The notes under the pieces: model-generated
What the model saw: the letters and a program-made list of their open reading frames with translations, nothing else
The model's database searches: none
Told to the model about the DNA's origin: nothing
Source of the DNA: Prescottella equi
GTDB lineage: Bacteria > Actinomycetota > Actinomycetes > Mycobacteriales > Mycobacteriaceae
Assembly: GCF_020171745.1 (NCBI RefSeq)
Contig: NZ_JAIVAH010000004.1
Span: 310,001 to 374,000, forward strand
DNA: 64,000 nucleotides
Direction: 5' to 3'
Position numbers and translations under genes: made by a program
Shown here: positions 30,327 to 38,663 of the stretch, in pieces
How the letters are laid out: the number at the start of each line of letters is the position of its first letter
Numbering within the stretch: the first letter of the stretch is position 1

Positions 30327-30836
30327 ATGGATTTCATGATGCAGGACCGGACGAAGAAGATTCTTGCGCTGATCGCCGCGGTGGTGATCGTGGCGGCTGC
30401 AGGTCTGGCCGGAGTCGTGGCATACCTCGTCGGACAGTCGGAGGAGAAGCTGCCGACCATCACCGCGTACTCCAAGCAGGAGACCGTCAGCGTGGCGCCC
30501 GGTTTCTGCGACCCGTCGCTGCAGTGCGAGGGCCTCGAGATCGTCGAACTGCACGTGCCCGAGGGCTACCCGCTGCAGCTGTCGCTGCCCAAGGAGATCG
30601 CCGACTCGGATTGGCGCCTGAACGTGCAGATCGGCAACCCGAAGACCGGTGAGATCTACGAGGGCTACCGCGACTACAAGCCCGGCGACGCCTGGGCCGT
30701 GACCGTGCCCGGCGCCCCCGGCGAGCAGCTGATCAGCGCCATCATCCAGCTTCCCGCGCAGGGCGGGCTGGCCCCGGTGTGGGCGCTGCAGACGATGCCG
30801 CTGCCCGGTGGCGGTGTGGTCGCTCCCGCTTCCTGA
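30327..30836 (+). CDS. Membrane-anchored DUF2771 protein (Rv0875c-like)
   Basis: Predicted protein of 169 residues. One N-terminal membrane anchor (about 12-35) is followed by an exported domain with a Cys pair in GFCDPSLQCEGL and conserved VPEGYPLQLSLPKEI and YRDYKPGD. It matches DUF2771, including Rv0875c in the same position of M. tuberculosis (from memory). ATG 30327 has CGAGAA upstream; ATGs at 30336 and 30339 are possible. It follows the MFS-like gene by 15 bases and ends at a very strong terminator. Function unknown. Confidence 0.82.
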   Translation: MDFMMQDRTKKILALIAAVVIVAAAGLAGVVAYLVGQSEEKLPTITAYSKQETVSVAPGFCDPSLQCEGLEIVELHVPEGYPLQLSLPKEIADSDWRLNVQIGNPKTGEIYEGYRDYKPGDAWAVTVPGAPGEQLISAIIQLPAQGGLAPVWALQTMPLPGGGVVAPAS

Positions 30837-30850
30837 TTCGACGCAACGAC

Positions 30851-30897
30851 CGAAACGGGCGCCCTCCGGTGATCTTCACCGGAGGGCGCCCGTTTCG
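30851..30897. terminator. Bidirectional terminator between DUF2771 and cspB
   Basis: A perfect 22-base stem from CGAAACGGGCGCCCTCCGGT onward with a three-base loop lies between two convergent genes, with T-rich flanks on both sides. Confidence 0.95.
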
Positions 30898-30909
30898 TGT
30901 CGTGGTCGA

Positions 30910-31323
30910 CTAGCTGTCGAGCTCGCGCGCGACGGCGCGTACCACCTCGGAGATCCGCTGCGCGGTCTTGCGGTCCGGGTACTTGCCCTTGCGCAGGTCC
31001 GGCTGGATCTTGGCCTCGAGCAGCGTGATCATGTCCTCGACCATGCCGTGCAGCTCGTCGGGCGAGTGCTTGCGGGCCACGGCCTCCTTGCGGGCGCCGC
31101 CGCCCTGACGCAGCGTCGGGGCCGGCTCGAGCACCTGGACCTTGAGCGCCTGCGGGCCGCGGCGGCCGGCGGCCATGTCGAACTCGACGCGCTGGCCGGC
31201 CTTGAGTCCCTCGACGTCGCCGGGCAGCGCGGACGCGCGGACGTAGACGTCCTCGCCCTCGTCCTGGGACAGGAAGCCGAAGCCCTTCTCGACGTCGTAC
31301 CACTTCACCTTGCCGCTAGGCAC
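30910..31323 (-). CDS. cspB: Cold-shock domain protein CspB
   Basis: Predicted protein of 137 residues. The cold-shock domain (1-68) has the RNP motifs KGFGFLSQ and VYVRASAL and binds single-stranded nucleic acid. A C-terminal extension of about 65 residues, with [37 protein letters not shown], is absent from short Csp proteins and matches the recalled M. tuberculosis CspB (Rv0871). GTG 31323 ([10 protein letters not shown]) is preferred from that match; GTG 31332 adds three residues. It probably acts as an RNA chaperone or regulator. Confidence 0.92.
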   Translation of the reverse strand: MPSGKVKWYDVEKGFGFLSQDEGEDVYVRASALPGDVEGLKAGQRVEFDMAAGRRGPQALKVQVLEPAPTLRQGGGARKEAVARKHSPDELHGMVEDMITLLEAKIQPDLRKGKYPDRKTAQRISEVVRAVARELDS

Positions 31324-31556
31324 CGTGTTCACCTGCTCATCTGCCTGCCGCGCTCCTCGTTGAGCGCGCGCGTGTATCTATGCAAAACAACGCGCCCCAC
31401 TCGGAGTGCGGGACGCGTGAATGCCCGAGTGTACCCGTCTGGCCCGGTCACAGGCATCCTCGTTTCCCGCCGCGTGACGCGTAGCCGATGTCGGTTTCAG
31501 CAGTCGTGAAGCTCCGGGCCCTGCAGGCAACTGGACGCGGACTATGCTGCTGGGCG

Positions 31557-32471
31557 ATGCCTGTCACCATGCCGCGCGATCTTCCCGCCAGGGCCATCCT
31601 GGAGGCGGAGCGAGTCTTCGTAATGTCCGACGAGCGTGCCGGACATCAGGATATTCGCCCTATGCGGATCGCCATCTTGAATCTGATGCCGACGAAGGTC
31701 AGCACCGAGACGCAGCTGCTGCGGTTGCTCAGCAATAGTCCGCTGCAGATCGAGATCACCCTGCTGCACATGGCCAGCCATGTCTCGCGTAACACCTCTG
31801 CAGAGCATCTCGAAGCGTTCTACTCGACTTTCGATGACGTGGCCCACATGCACTTCGACGGCCTCATCATCACCGGGGCGCCCATCGAGAAGCTCGACTT
31901 CGAGGACGTCGACTACTGGCCGGAGATGACCAAGATCCTCGACTGGGCCCGCAGCGCCGTGCAGTCGACCCTGCACGTCTGTTGGGGTGCGCAGGCAGCC
32001 CTCTACCACCACTACGGTGTCCGCAAACACGAAGTCCCACAGAAGATCTCCGGCGTTTTCTCCCATCGGCTCACCGGGGCGCCATCTCCGATCGTCACCG
32101 GGTTCGACGACGAGTTCCTGGCGCCGCACTCACGGCACACCGATATCCACGCCGCCGACATCGAGGCCACCGGCAAGGTCGACGTGTTGGCGGTGAGCGA
32201 GGAGGCCGGGGTCTACCTGGCAGCCACCGCGGACGGCCGCCAGGTCTTCGTGACCGGCCACCCGGAGTACGACGCGGACACCCTGGCGCGTGAATACCTC
32301 CGCGACAGCGAGCAGGGACTGCCGGTCCCACCGCCGGCGCACTACTTCCCCGGCGACGACCCCGCCGCCGCCCCGCTCAACCGATGGCGCGGCCACGGAC
32401 ACCTGCTGTACTCCAACTGGCTGAACTACTGCGTCTACCAGGAGACACCGTTCATTCCGGACCAGGTCTGA
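31557..32471 (+). CDS. metA: Homoserine O-acyltransferase MetA, probably acetyl-CoA-specific
   Basis: Predicted protein of 304 residues of the MetA/MetAS family, which activates homoserine for methionine synthesis. The nucleophile is Cys142 (HVCWGAQAALYHHYG), with His235 and Glu237 in TGHPEYD, exactly at the usual numbering. Residue 111 is Glu in TGAPIEKL; published work on Bacillus enzymes links Glu111 to acetyl-CoA and Gly111 to succinyl-CoA. ATG 31557 starts MPVTMPRDLP. Most mycolate actinomycetes use the unrelated MetX, so this gene may be acquired or redundant. No SAM riboswitch is recognised in the 233 bases upstream. Confidence 0.93.
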   Translation: MPVTMPRDLPARAILEAERVFVMSDERAGHQDIRPMRIAILNLMPTKVSTETQLLRLLSNSPLQIEITLLHMASHVSRNTSAEHLEAFYSTFDDVAHMHFDGLIITGAPIEKLDFEDVDYWPEMTKILDWARSAVQSTLHVCWGAQAALYHHYGVRKHEVPQKISGVFSHRLTGAPSPIVTGFDDEFLAPHSRHTDIHAADIEATGKVDVLAVSEEAGVYLAATADGRQVFVTGHPEYDADTLAREYLRDSEQGLPVPPPAHYFPGDDPAAAPLNRWRGHGHLLYSNWLNYCVYQETPFIPDQV

Positions 32472-32599
32472 CCGGCTGAGCCGGTCCCGTCGACAAGGAA
32501 GCAGTCCTACCCGTAGTTCTTGCGACCAGGCGGTCGGTCCGTGCGCGGCGTGCCCGATACTGGTGCGCACGGACTTTCGACGACAGTGAGGACCACGCC

Positions 32600-33376
32600 G
32601 TGACGACGCTGAACGACCTGCTCACCAAGATCGGCTCCAAGAGCATCGAGGTGCTCGACCTCACCGCGCCGCTGAGCTCGGAGACGCCCGTGCTGCATCT
32701 GCCGGAGCCGTTCGCGAACACCATTCCGGCACGGCTGGAGACGGTCAGCAACTTCGACGACGACGGCCCGGCGTGGGCGTGGAACAACCTGCACACCGGC
32801 GAGCACACCGGCACCCACCTGGATGCGCCGACGCACTGGATCACCGGACGCGACGGCGCCAGCGTCGACCAGATCCCGCCGGAGCGGCTGATCGGCCCGG
32901 TCGCGGTCGTCGACGTCACCGCCGAGGTGGAGGCGAACCCGGACTTCGTGCTCGAGGTGGAGCACCTGGAGGCATGGCAGGCGGAGAACGGGCCGCTGCC
33001 GGACGGCGCCTGGCTGATCCTGCGCACCGGGTGGGCCGAGCGCGGCAGCGATCCGGTGCGGTTCGCGAACGCCGACGCCGACGGCCCGCACACCCCCGGC
33101 GTCTCGGCGGCGGCCGCGAAGTGGCTGGCCGAGCAGAGCCCCATCACCGGTCTCGGGGTGGAGACGGTGGGCATCGACGCGGGCATCGCGGGCGGCTTCG
33201 ACCCAATGTTCCCGGCGCACTACTACCTGCTCGGCAACGACAAGTACGGCCTGACGCAGCTGCGCAACGTCGACAAGCTGCCGACGCTGGGCGCGGTGCT
33301 GGTGGCGTCGCCGCTGCCGATCGTCGGCGGCACCGGCAGCCCGGCCCGCGTGTTCGCACTGGTCGAACAGGCATGA
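32600..33376 (+). CDS. Cyclase-family metal-dependent hydrolase
   Basis: Predicted protein of 258 residues from the cyclase/kynurenine formamidase family. The metal-binding signature HTGTHLDAPTHW lies at 69-80, with His69, His73, Asp75 and His79 as likely ligands. Other family blocks are WLILRTGWAER and GVETVGIDAG. GTG 32600 begins MTTLNDLLTK. It overlaps the following ThDP-dependent enzyme gene by four bases (ATGA), so they form a two-gene unit. The pair suggests breakdown of a 2-keto or cyclic dicarbonyl compound, but the substrate is unknown. Confidence 0.87.
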   Translation: MTTLNDLLTKIGSKSIEVLDLTAPLSSETPVLHLPEPFANTIPARLETVSNFDDDGPAWAWNNLHTGEHTGTHLDAPTHWITGRDGASVDQIPPERLIGPVAVVDVTAEVEANPDFVLEVEHLEAWQAENGPLPDGAWLILRTGWAERGSDPVRFANADADGPHTPGVSAAAAKWLAEQSPITGLGVETVGIDAGIAGGFDPMFPAHYYLLGNDKYGLTQLRNVDKLPTLGAVLVASPLPIVGGTGSPARVFALVEQA

Positions 33377-35028
33377 GTTCCACTGCTTCCAGATTCACCG
33401 TCGCGCAGCTGGTCGGCGCCACCCTCGCCGAGCTCGGCGTCGGGCACGCGTTCGGGGTGGTGGGCAGCGGCAACTTCGCGGTCACCAACGCGCTGATCGC
33501 GGCCGGGGTGCCGTTCGTCGCGGCCCGGCACGAGGGCGGCGCGGCGACGATGGCCGACGCCTACTCGCGGCTGTCGGCACTGCCGGCGGTGGTCACCACC
33601 CATCAGGGCTGCGGGCTCACCAACGCGATCACCGGCATCGGCGAGGCCGCGAAGAGCCGCACCCCGCTGATCGTGCTCACCGCGGACACCGCGGGTTCGG
33701 CGGTGCGGTCGAACTTCCGGATCGACCAGGATGCGTTGGCACGCAGCGTCGGTGCGGTGGCCGAGCGGGTGCATTCGGCGGCGTCGGCGGTGGCCGACAC
33801 CGTCCGCGCCTACCGCACCGCGGTGCGCGAGCGGCGGACGGTCGTTCTGAGTCTGCCGCTGGACGTGCAGGAGCAGGCCGTCCCCGACTCGTGGGCGGTG
33901 CCGCTGCTGCCACCGATCCAGCGGGTGCGCCCGGACGCGGGCGCACTGACGTCACTGGTGGCGCTGCTCGAGCGCGCCGAGCGGCCGGTGTTCGTGGCCG
34001 GTCGCGGTGCCCGCGACGCGGGCCCGCAGCTCGCGGCGCTGGCCGAGCGCACCGGCGCGCTGGTGGCGACGTCGGCGGTGGCCAACGGTTTGTTCGAGGG
34101 GAATCCGTTCTCACTGGGCATCTCCGGCGGCTTCTCCTGCCCGCTCACGGCGGAGCTGATCGCCGGCGCCGACCTGATCGTCGGCTGGGGCTGCGCGCTG
34201 AACATGTGGACGATGCGGCACGGCTGGCTGATCGGCGCCGACGCCACCGTCGTGCAGGTGGACGTCGAGGACGAGGCGCTGGGCGCGAACCGGCCAATCG
34301 ACCTGGGTGTGCTCGGCGACTGCCGCGAGACCGCGGTCGCGGCGCTCGACGCCGTCGGCCCCGCGCGGGCCGGCTACCGCAGCGATGAGGTGCGGGGCCG
34401 CATTGCGGCGCAGGGCCGTTGGAACGACGTTGCTTTCGACGATCTGTCGACGGAGACGACGATCGACCCGCGCCTGCTCTCCCGGGAGCTGGACGCGATC
34501 CTGCCGCGGGAGCGGACCGTGTCGGTGGACTCGGGCAACTTCATGGGCTACCCCAGCGCGTACCTGGGCGTGCCGGACGAGTTCGGCTTCAACTTCACCC
34601 AGGCGTTCCAGTCGATCGGGCTGGGCCTGGCGACGGCGATCGGAACCGCGCTGGCGCAACCGGATCGGCTGCCGGTCGCGGCGCTGGGCGACGGCGGGTT
34701 CCTGATGGGGATCTCCGAGCTGGAGACCGTCGTGAGGCTGGGTCTGCCGATGGTGCTGGTGGTCTACAACGACAGCGCGTACGGCGCGGAGGTCCACCAC
34801 TTCGACGCCCCCGGCACCGATCATTCGGCAGTCACGTTCCCGGACACCGACATTGCGGCGATAGCCCGGGGGTACGGAGCCGAGGCCGTCACGGTACGCT
34901 CGGTCGCCGACCTTGATGCCGCGCGCGCGTGGGTCGCGGGTCCGAGGGTTCGGCCGTTGCTCATCGATGCGAAGGTGAGCTCCGACGGGGGCGCGTGGTG
35001 GCTGGCGGAGGCGTTCAAGGGGCACTGA
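33373..35028 (+). CDS. Thiamine-diphosphate-dependent enzyme (acetolactate synthase-like)
   Basis: Predicted protein of 551 residues with the three-domain layout of the acetolactate synthase/benzoylformate decarboxylase superfamily. The pyrimidine-binding domain has catalytic Glu54 in ARHEGGAATMADAYSR. The central domain covers about 190-330. The diphosphate domain has GDGGFLMGISELETVVRLG through VVYNDSAYG, the GDG-N motif. The flavin site of true acetolactate synthases is not obvious, so decarboxylase, lyase or hydrolase activity is as likely. ATG 33373 overlaps the cyclase gene by four bases. Related enzymes cleave 2-keto acids or cyclic diketones. Confidence 0.87.
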   Translation: MSSTASRFTVAQLVGATLAELGVGHAFGVVGSGNFAVTNALIAAGVPFVAARHEGGAATMADAYSRLSALPAVVTTHQGCGLTNAITGIGEAAKSRTPLIVLTADTAGSAVRSNFRIDQDALARSVGAVAERVHSAASAVADTVRAYRTAVRERRTVVLSLPLDVQEQAVPDSWAVPLLPPIQRVRPDAGALTSLVALLERAERPVFVAGRGARDAGPQLAALAERTGALVATSAVANGLFEGNPFSLGISGGFSCPLTAELIAGADLIVGWGCALNMWTMRHGWLIGADATVVQVDVEDEALGANRPIDLGVLGDCRETAVAALDAVGPARAGYRSDEVRGRIAAQGRWNDVAFDDLSTETTIDPRLLSRELDAILPRERTVSVDSGNFMGYPSAYLGVPDEFGFNFTQAFQSIGLGLATAIGTALAQPDRLPVAALGDGGFLMGISELETVVRLGLPMVLVVYNDSAYGAEVHHFDAPGTDHSAVTFPDTDIAAIARGYGAEAVTVRSVADLDAARAWVAGPRVRPLLIDAKVSSDGGAWWLAEAFKGH

Positions 35029-35122
35029 CTCGACGATCCGTCTTGTTCTCGGCTGAAGAATGCGCAACAGCGAGACAAGCGGCATCGGCTGACCTGCTCG
35101 ACTTCCACATCAGCCGAACAGA

Positions 35123-35169
35123 TTCGGGCGGATTCCAGTGACCGTGAGGTGCACCGGAATCCGCCTGAA
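35123..35169. terminator. Hairpin at the end of the SipW-type operon
   Basis: TTCGGGCGGATTCC (35123-35136) pairs with GGAATCCGCCTGAA (35156-35169) with one G-T pair and a 19-base loop, 10 bases past the stop of the Thr-rich protein gene. No long T-run follows, so efficiency is uncertain; it may also serve the convergent ThDP enzyme gene. Confidence 0.65.
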
Positions 35170-35178
35170 GAGGTTTGG

Positions 35179-36177
35179 TCAGCTGATCGCGCAGTTGGCG
35201 GTGTCGACGTAGCGGACACCGTCGTCGCTGCCGCCAACAGCGATTCTGCCGTCGCCGTGGTCGGCGATCTTCTCCGCGCCACTAACGCTCGCACTGCACT
35301 GTTCCAAACCGGCAGCGAGGATGACGAGATTGCCGTCGATCAGCTTCGCCGACAGTCCATCGCCCAAATCGATCGTGCTTGCAGCCGGACGAGGTTGCGC
35401 CGTCGTGGTGGTCGGCGCTGCTGTCGTACTCAGCGTGGTTGTCAGCTCCGTCGTTGTAGATTCCGTCGTTGCAGATTCCGTCGTTGTCGGAGTTGATGTC
35501 GTGGGCGGCGCAGCCGTCGTCGATTCCGTCGTTGTCGGAGTTGATGTCGTGGTCGGCGCAGCCGTCGTCGATTCCGCCGTTGTGGGCGCGCCCCGGTCGA
35601 AGTTGACCATCTCGCTAGCGCTGGTCACTCCAGGCGGCAATCCCGTACCGGAAGTAGCCGAACCACTGCAATTGACTCGATAAACAGTTGGCTGGTGCAA
35701 AGTCCAGCCAATCCAGTCCGCTGACATCTCACCGCTAATTCGATTCACCGCATAAATTCGGACATAGTAGTTCTTATTGGTGCGTCGACCAACAGTATTT
35801 CCACTCACTCCGTCGAAATAGATTCGAGTGCCCACACTGAGTCCCGATGTATCCTTGTTGGCCTGCGTCTGCGCAACTGAGCCGTCATATAGCACGTACA
35901 TCCTATAGTTGAACGCCTGATTGATGTGCGTCAAACTCACCTGCGAATCATAATTGTCGAGCAAGGCATGTGTGCCGTTCTTGTAGGTGTCGCACCATGC
36001 CTCTGTGGCCCGGGGTAGCACGTTCGCGGCCGCGGACAGCGATCCCGATGTCGCGTTCACCGTATCGGTGCTGGCAGCGCTTGTTTCCACCGCTTGTGAG
36101 ACGCCAAGGACTGTCAGGGCGGCCGCGCATCCGACGAGAATCGTGCGCACGGGACGACGCTTGAAATGGTCAGACAT
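35179..36177 (-). CDS. Exported Thr-rich protein of the SipW-type locus
   Basis: Predicted protein of 332 residues. An N-terminal signal (about 12-36) is followed by TDTVNATSGSLSA, reminiscent of mature ends in SipW-processed proteins. Residues 45-175 form a globular domain rich in Tyr and Asn with Cys62 and Cys170. Residues 199-261 are a Thr/Ser/Pro stalk made of short repeats, likely extended and perhaps glycosylated. A last domain (265-332) has Cys294 and Cys329. ATG 36177 has AGGAGGG upstream and overlaps the second signal-peptidase gene by eight bases. There is no LPXTG motif. I do not recognise the folded domains; a surface adhesin or stalk is only a guess. Confidence 0.8.
   Translation of the reverse strand: MSDHFKRRPVRTILVGCAAALTVLGVSQAVETSAASTDTVNATSGSLSAAANVLPRATEAWCDTYKNGTHALLDNYDSQVSLTHINQAFNYRMYVLYDGSVAQTQANKDTSGLSVGTRIYFDGVSGNTVGRRTNKNYYVRIYAVNRISGEMSADWIGWTLHQPTVYRVNCSGSATSGTGLPPGVTSASEMVNFDRGAPTTAESTTAAPTTTSTPTTTESTTAAPPTTSTPTTTESATTESTTTELTTTLSTTAAPTTTTAQPRPAASTIDLGDGLSAKLIDGNLVILAAGLEQCSASVSGAEKIADHGDGRIAVGGSDDGVRYVDTANCAIS
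35475..35585. repeat. 48-base tandem repeats encoding the Thr-rich stalk
   Basis: ATTCCGTCGTTGTCGG begins at 35475 and again at 35523, with a partial third unit from 35571, a period of 48 bases or 16 codons. A 15-base sub-period precedes it (ATTCCGTCGTTG at 35460 and 35475). The units keep the reading frame, so copy-number changes would alter stalk length only. Confidence 0.85.
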
Positions 36178-36781
36178 GGCTGCCCTCCTGTGGCGGCGAG
36201 AGTTCATCGGCCGCGGCATCGCCGGCCGGCATTTCATCGTTGGTCGCTTGCGTTGTATCGCTGATAGATCGGTTCGGGCCGAACGCGAGCATCATCAAGA
36301 CACCCGCCAGAACCCCTCCGATAAAGATCGCCACTCGACTGGACATCCACGACACGACGTAGCCCAGCGTCGGAACATGGACGAACACCTTCTTGACTTC
36401 GGTGATCGAGTACGGCAGTGGGTCCGCTTGCATGTTGGCGTCACCTTTGAGGATCACCGTCGCGGCATCATCGCCCGAGGGATCGATCGAAACCACACGG
36501 TGTGTGATCGACACTCCTTCTGCGTTCTCGACACTGATGATGTCGCCCTCCTGAACATCCGAGGCAGGGACTGTCTTCGCAAAGGCAAGGGCACCAGTGC
36601 CGATCGTCGGCGACATCGACCCAGAGCGGAAGATCAGTGGCGTGATACCGAAGAAGATCGATACCGCGGCCAGGACAATGCACACGACGCCGGCAGCGGC
36701 GCCAAAATTCAGTGCGATCTCACGCCAACCCCGCCGACGCAGGGGCGCGCCAGGCACATCGTGGTTCGACGTCGAGGACAT
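36170..36781 (-). CDS. SipW-type signal peptidase I (second copy)
   Basis: Predicted protein of 203 residues. A membrane segment (about 27-50) precedes the catalytic Ser55 in FRSGSMSPTI. The usual bacterial lysine is replaced by histidine, His94 in ITHRVV, the hallmark of the SipW/archaeal/ER type. A second membrane segment lies at about 148-170, with an acidic tail after it. It shows clear similarity but low identity to the peptidase at 37417-38109. It starts two bases after the upstream exported-protein stop and overlaps the Thr-rich gene by eight bases. It should cleave signals of locally encoded exported proteins. Confidence 0.88.
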   Translation of the reverse strand: MSSTSNHDVPGAPLRRRGWREIALNFGAAAGVVCIVLAAVSIFFGITPLIFRSGSMSPTIGTGALAFAKTVPASDVQEGDIISVENAEGVSITHRVVSIDPSGDDAATVILKGDANMQADPLPYSITEVKKVFVHVPTLGYVVSWMSSRVAIFIGGVLAGVLMMLAFGPNRSISDTTQATNDEMPAGDAAADELSPPQEGSHV

Positions 36782-36783
36782 GA

Positions 36784-37371
36784 CTACGTACCGATCGCGT
36801 TGAACTCGATGATGGCGGTGGCCGACTTACCGTTGGTGGCCTTGGTGACTCCACCGGAAAGTTGGATCTGGAAGCACAGCGTTTCCGATGGTGCGCTTCC
36901 GCCGAGCGCACGCGCGGTCGTGATCAGCGGCTTCGAGGTACCGACGGCCAGGGTGGTCGAGCCGATGTTCGAACCGTTCGAGCAGGTCTTCGCGTTGCCC
37001 GTTCCGGCCACGGTTGCACCACTGAAAGCGGTCAGCGTGAGGAACCCGGCCATACCCGCGTCGCCCGTCGCTGAGGCCTTGGCGGTGTATGTGAAACTGC
37101 CTGGCCCGGTGTTCTTTACGACGAGGGTTGCCGCCGTCGTCTCCAGGGGCATCAGTCCCGTTGCAGCAAGCGTGGTGAACGCTGCATTGGGACGATCATC
37201 GTTCACCTTCATCTCGATCGGGATGGAACCAACGCTGAAAACGCCAGTCGTCGCGGTCGCACTGCTCGACCATGCCGCCATCGTGCCGACCGCGCCGAGG
37301 CCGAAAACCATGCCTAGGGACAGCACCGCGCGCGTGCGAGTCCACGCGGACTTCCCCATCCGCAGACTCAT
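36784..37371 (-). CDS. SipW-dependent exported protein C
   Basis: Predicted protein of 195 residues. The signal peptide has the SipW pattern, a hydrophobic stretch LSLGMVFGLGAVG followed by TMAAWSSSATATTGVFSVGS. The mature part is Thr/Ala-rich and beta-like, with two Cys, as in TasA/CalY-type proteins. ATG 37371 is chosen because GGAGGGGAG lies directly before it; an ATG at 37407 would add 12 basic residues. It is encoded between the two peptidase genes, two bases from the downstream one. Function unknown; a fibre or matrix subunit is suggested by the family. Confidence 0.82.
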   Translation of the reverse strand: MSLRMGKSAWTRTRAVLSLGMVFGLGAVGTMAAWSSSATATTGVFSVGSIPIEMKVNDDRPNAAFTTLAATGLMPLETTAATLVVKNTGPGSFTYTAKASATGDAGMAGFLTLTAFSGATVAGTGNAKTCSNGSNIGSTTLAVGTSKPLITTARALGGSAPSETLCFQIQLSGGVTKATNGKSATAIIEFNAIGT

Positions 37372-37416
37372 CCGCGCTCCCCTCCGTTGGTCCTGCTGTC
37401 GAGACATTGTGCTGCC

Positions 37417-38109
37417 CTATTTCGTTTCTGTGGTTGATGTCAGGCCCGGGTCCGCGGGACCGTCCGCCGGACCGCCGTTGCCGCTACTGCTGTCGCCGCT
37501 GCCCGCGGGGCGGCTATTCCGGTCTCTGAACGAGCCGCCGAACATCCAGAGTGCATAGCCCGCCAGCGCCACCCCGACGACCGTGACAAGCACCGAGCGG
37601 GACTTGCCGCTCAGCAGTGAGTTCACCCGCCCCAGTTGCGGCACCGAGTACCAGACGCGGCCGCGAACCTGTTCCGGCACAAGCACCCAATCGTCAGCAA
37701 CATTGTTGGCGTCGCCCTTGGTGTAGATCCGCATCTGGCTCTGCGCGTCGTAGTAGATCCCTTCGACGCGATGGGTGACCACCGCCGGGTTCCCCGAGTA
37801 CGGCTGGAATGTGATGACATCGCCGGCGCTCAAGTCCGCTGCCGGAGTCGGCTTTACGACCACCAGCGTGCCTGGCGGCAGGCCGGGCTCCATCGAACCG
37901 GTGAGCACCGTGTAGGGGGTTGCCCCCGACAGTCGCGGTACGACCACCATCGCCAGCAGCACGGCCCCCACCGCCAGCAACAACACCCACGAGACGATGT
38001 TGCGCACCCACCACCACACCGAGGTCGCGTCCGAATCTCCGGACGCCACCTTCTCGAGAGCATGGCGGGCGCCGTCTGAAGTGGGATCGGCTGCTTCGAC
38101 GGACGTCAT
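37417..38109 (-). CDS. SipW-type signal peptidase I (first copy)
   Basis: Predicted protein of 230 residues. The membrane segment at about 38-58 is followed by PYTVLTGSMEPGL with catalytic Ser72 and by VTHRVEG with His113 in place of lysine. KGDANN and VWYSVPQLG are further SipW-family blocks; a second membrane segment is near 180-200, with a Gly/Ser/Pro-rich tail. ATG 38109 overlaps the stop of the upstream exported-protein gene (ATGA), so its synthesis is coupled to that of a probable substrate. Confidence 0.9.
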   Translation of the reverse strand: MTSVEAADPTSDGARHALEKVASGDSDATSVWWWVRNIVSWVLLLAVGAVLLAMVVVPRLSGATPYTVLTGSMEPGLPPGTLVVVKPTPAADLSAGDVITFQPYSGNPAVVTHRVEGIYYDAQSQMRIYTKGDANNVADDWVLVPEQVRGRVWYSVPQLGRVNSLLSGKSRSVLVTVVGVALAGYALWMFGGSFRDRNSRPAGSGDSSSGNGGPADGPADPGLTSTTETK

Positions 38110-38654
38110 CGATCTACTACCGCTCCGAACGTGAACTTGGCGGTGGCGCTCTGGCCGCTGGTCGCAGTCGAACCCAGCGTGGCCCGCAGGCAGAGTACCT
38201 CGGACGCACCCGACGCCACCTGTCTCTGTGGTGTCGTGGCGCCGCTCATGGCTCCGGTCTCGTAAAGCGTGGTACCCGTGAGAGTTCCCGAACTGCACGC
38301 AGCCGCCGACGCGACCTTGACGATCTTCAGGTCGATCGGGGGTGCAGTCTTTGTCGGCGATGGCGTGACAACCACCGACTGCAACTTGTAGCCCATCTGC
38401 ACGTTGCCGGTGTTGAACACCTCAAGGGGCTTCGAGACGCTCTCGCCAGGCTGCTTGTCCTGCAGCTTGAAGTCGGACAGATCGAACGCCTTGTCGTTGA
38501 TCTGGCCGGCCGAGATATCTAGTCTGCCGGTGTGAATCGTGGTGGGCGCAGTTGTCTTGGAATCACTCCAGGCGGCGCCGGTCGCCTGCACTGAGGCGAA
38601 CCCCAGAGCCAGGACCGACGCCGCCGCGAGCGCCCACTTGTAGTGAGACTTCAC
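38106..38654 (-). CDS. SipW-dependent exported protein B
   Basis: Predicted protein of 182 residues. The signal is MKSHYKWALAAASVLALGFA followed by SVQATGAAWSDSKTT, fitting the SipW-type G-x-x-W-S/T-D rule. The mature part contains GRLDISAGQIN, LEVFNTGNVQMGYKLQ and C-terminal SGQSATAKFTFGAVV, a beta-rich pattern like the TasA/CalY group. GTG 38654 has AAAGGAA upstream. Its stop overlaps the first peptidase start by four bases. It follows protein A by nine bases. Confidence 0.82.
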   Translation of the reverse strand: MKSHYKWALAAASVLALGFASVQATGAAWSDSKTTAPTTIHTGRLDISAGQINDKAFDLSDFKLQDKQPGESVSKPLEVFNTGNVQMGYKLQSVVVTPSPTKTAPPIDLKIVKVASAAACSSGTLTGTTLYETGAMSGATTPQRQVASGASEVLCLRATLGSTATSGQSATAKFTFGAVVDR

Positions 38655-38663
38655 AGGGTTCCT

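Noticed and set aside
31324-31556. SAM riboswitch in front of metA
   Set aside because: I looked for SAM-I, SAM-II and SAM-IV cores and did not find the conserved blocks.
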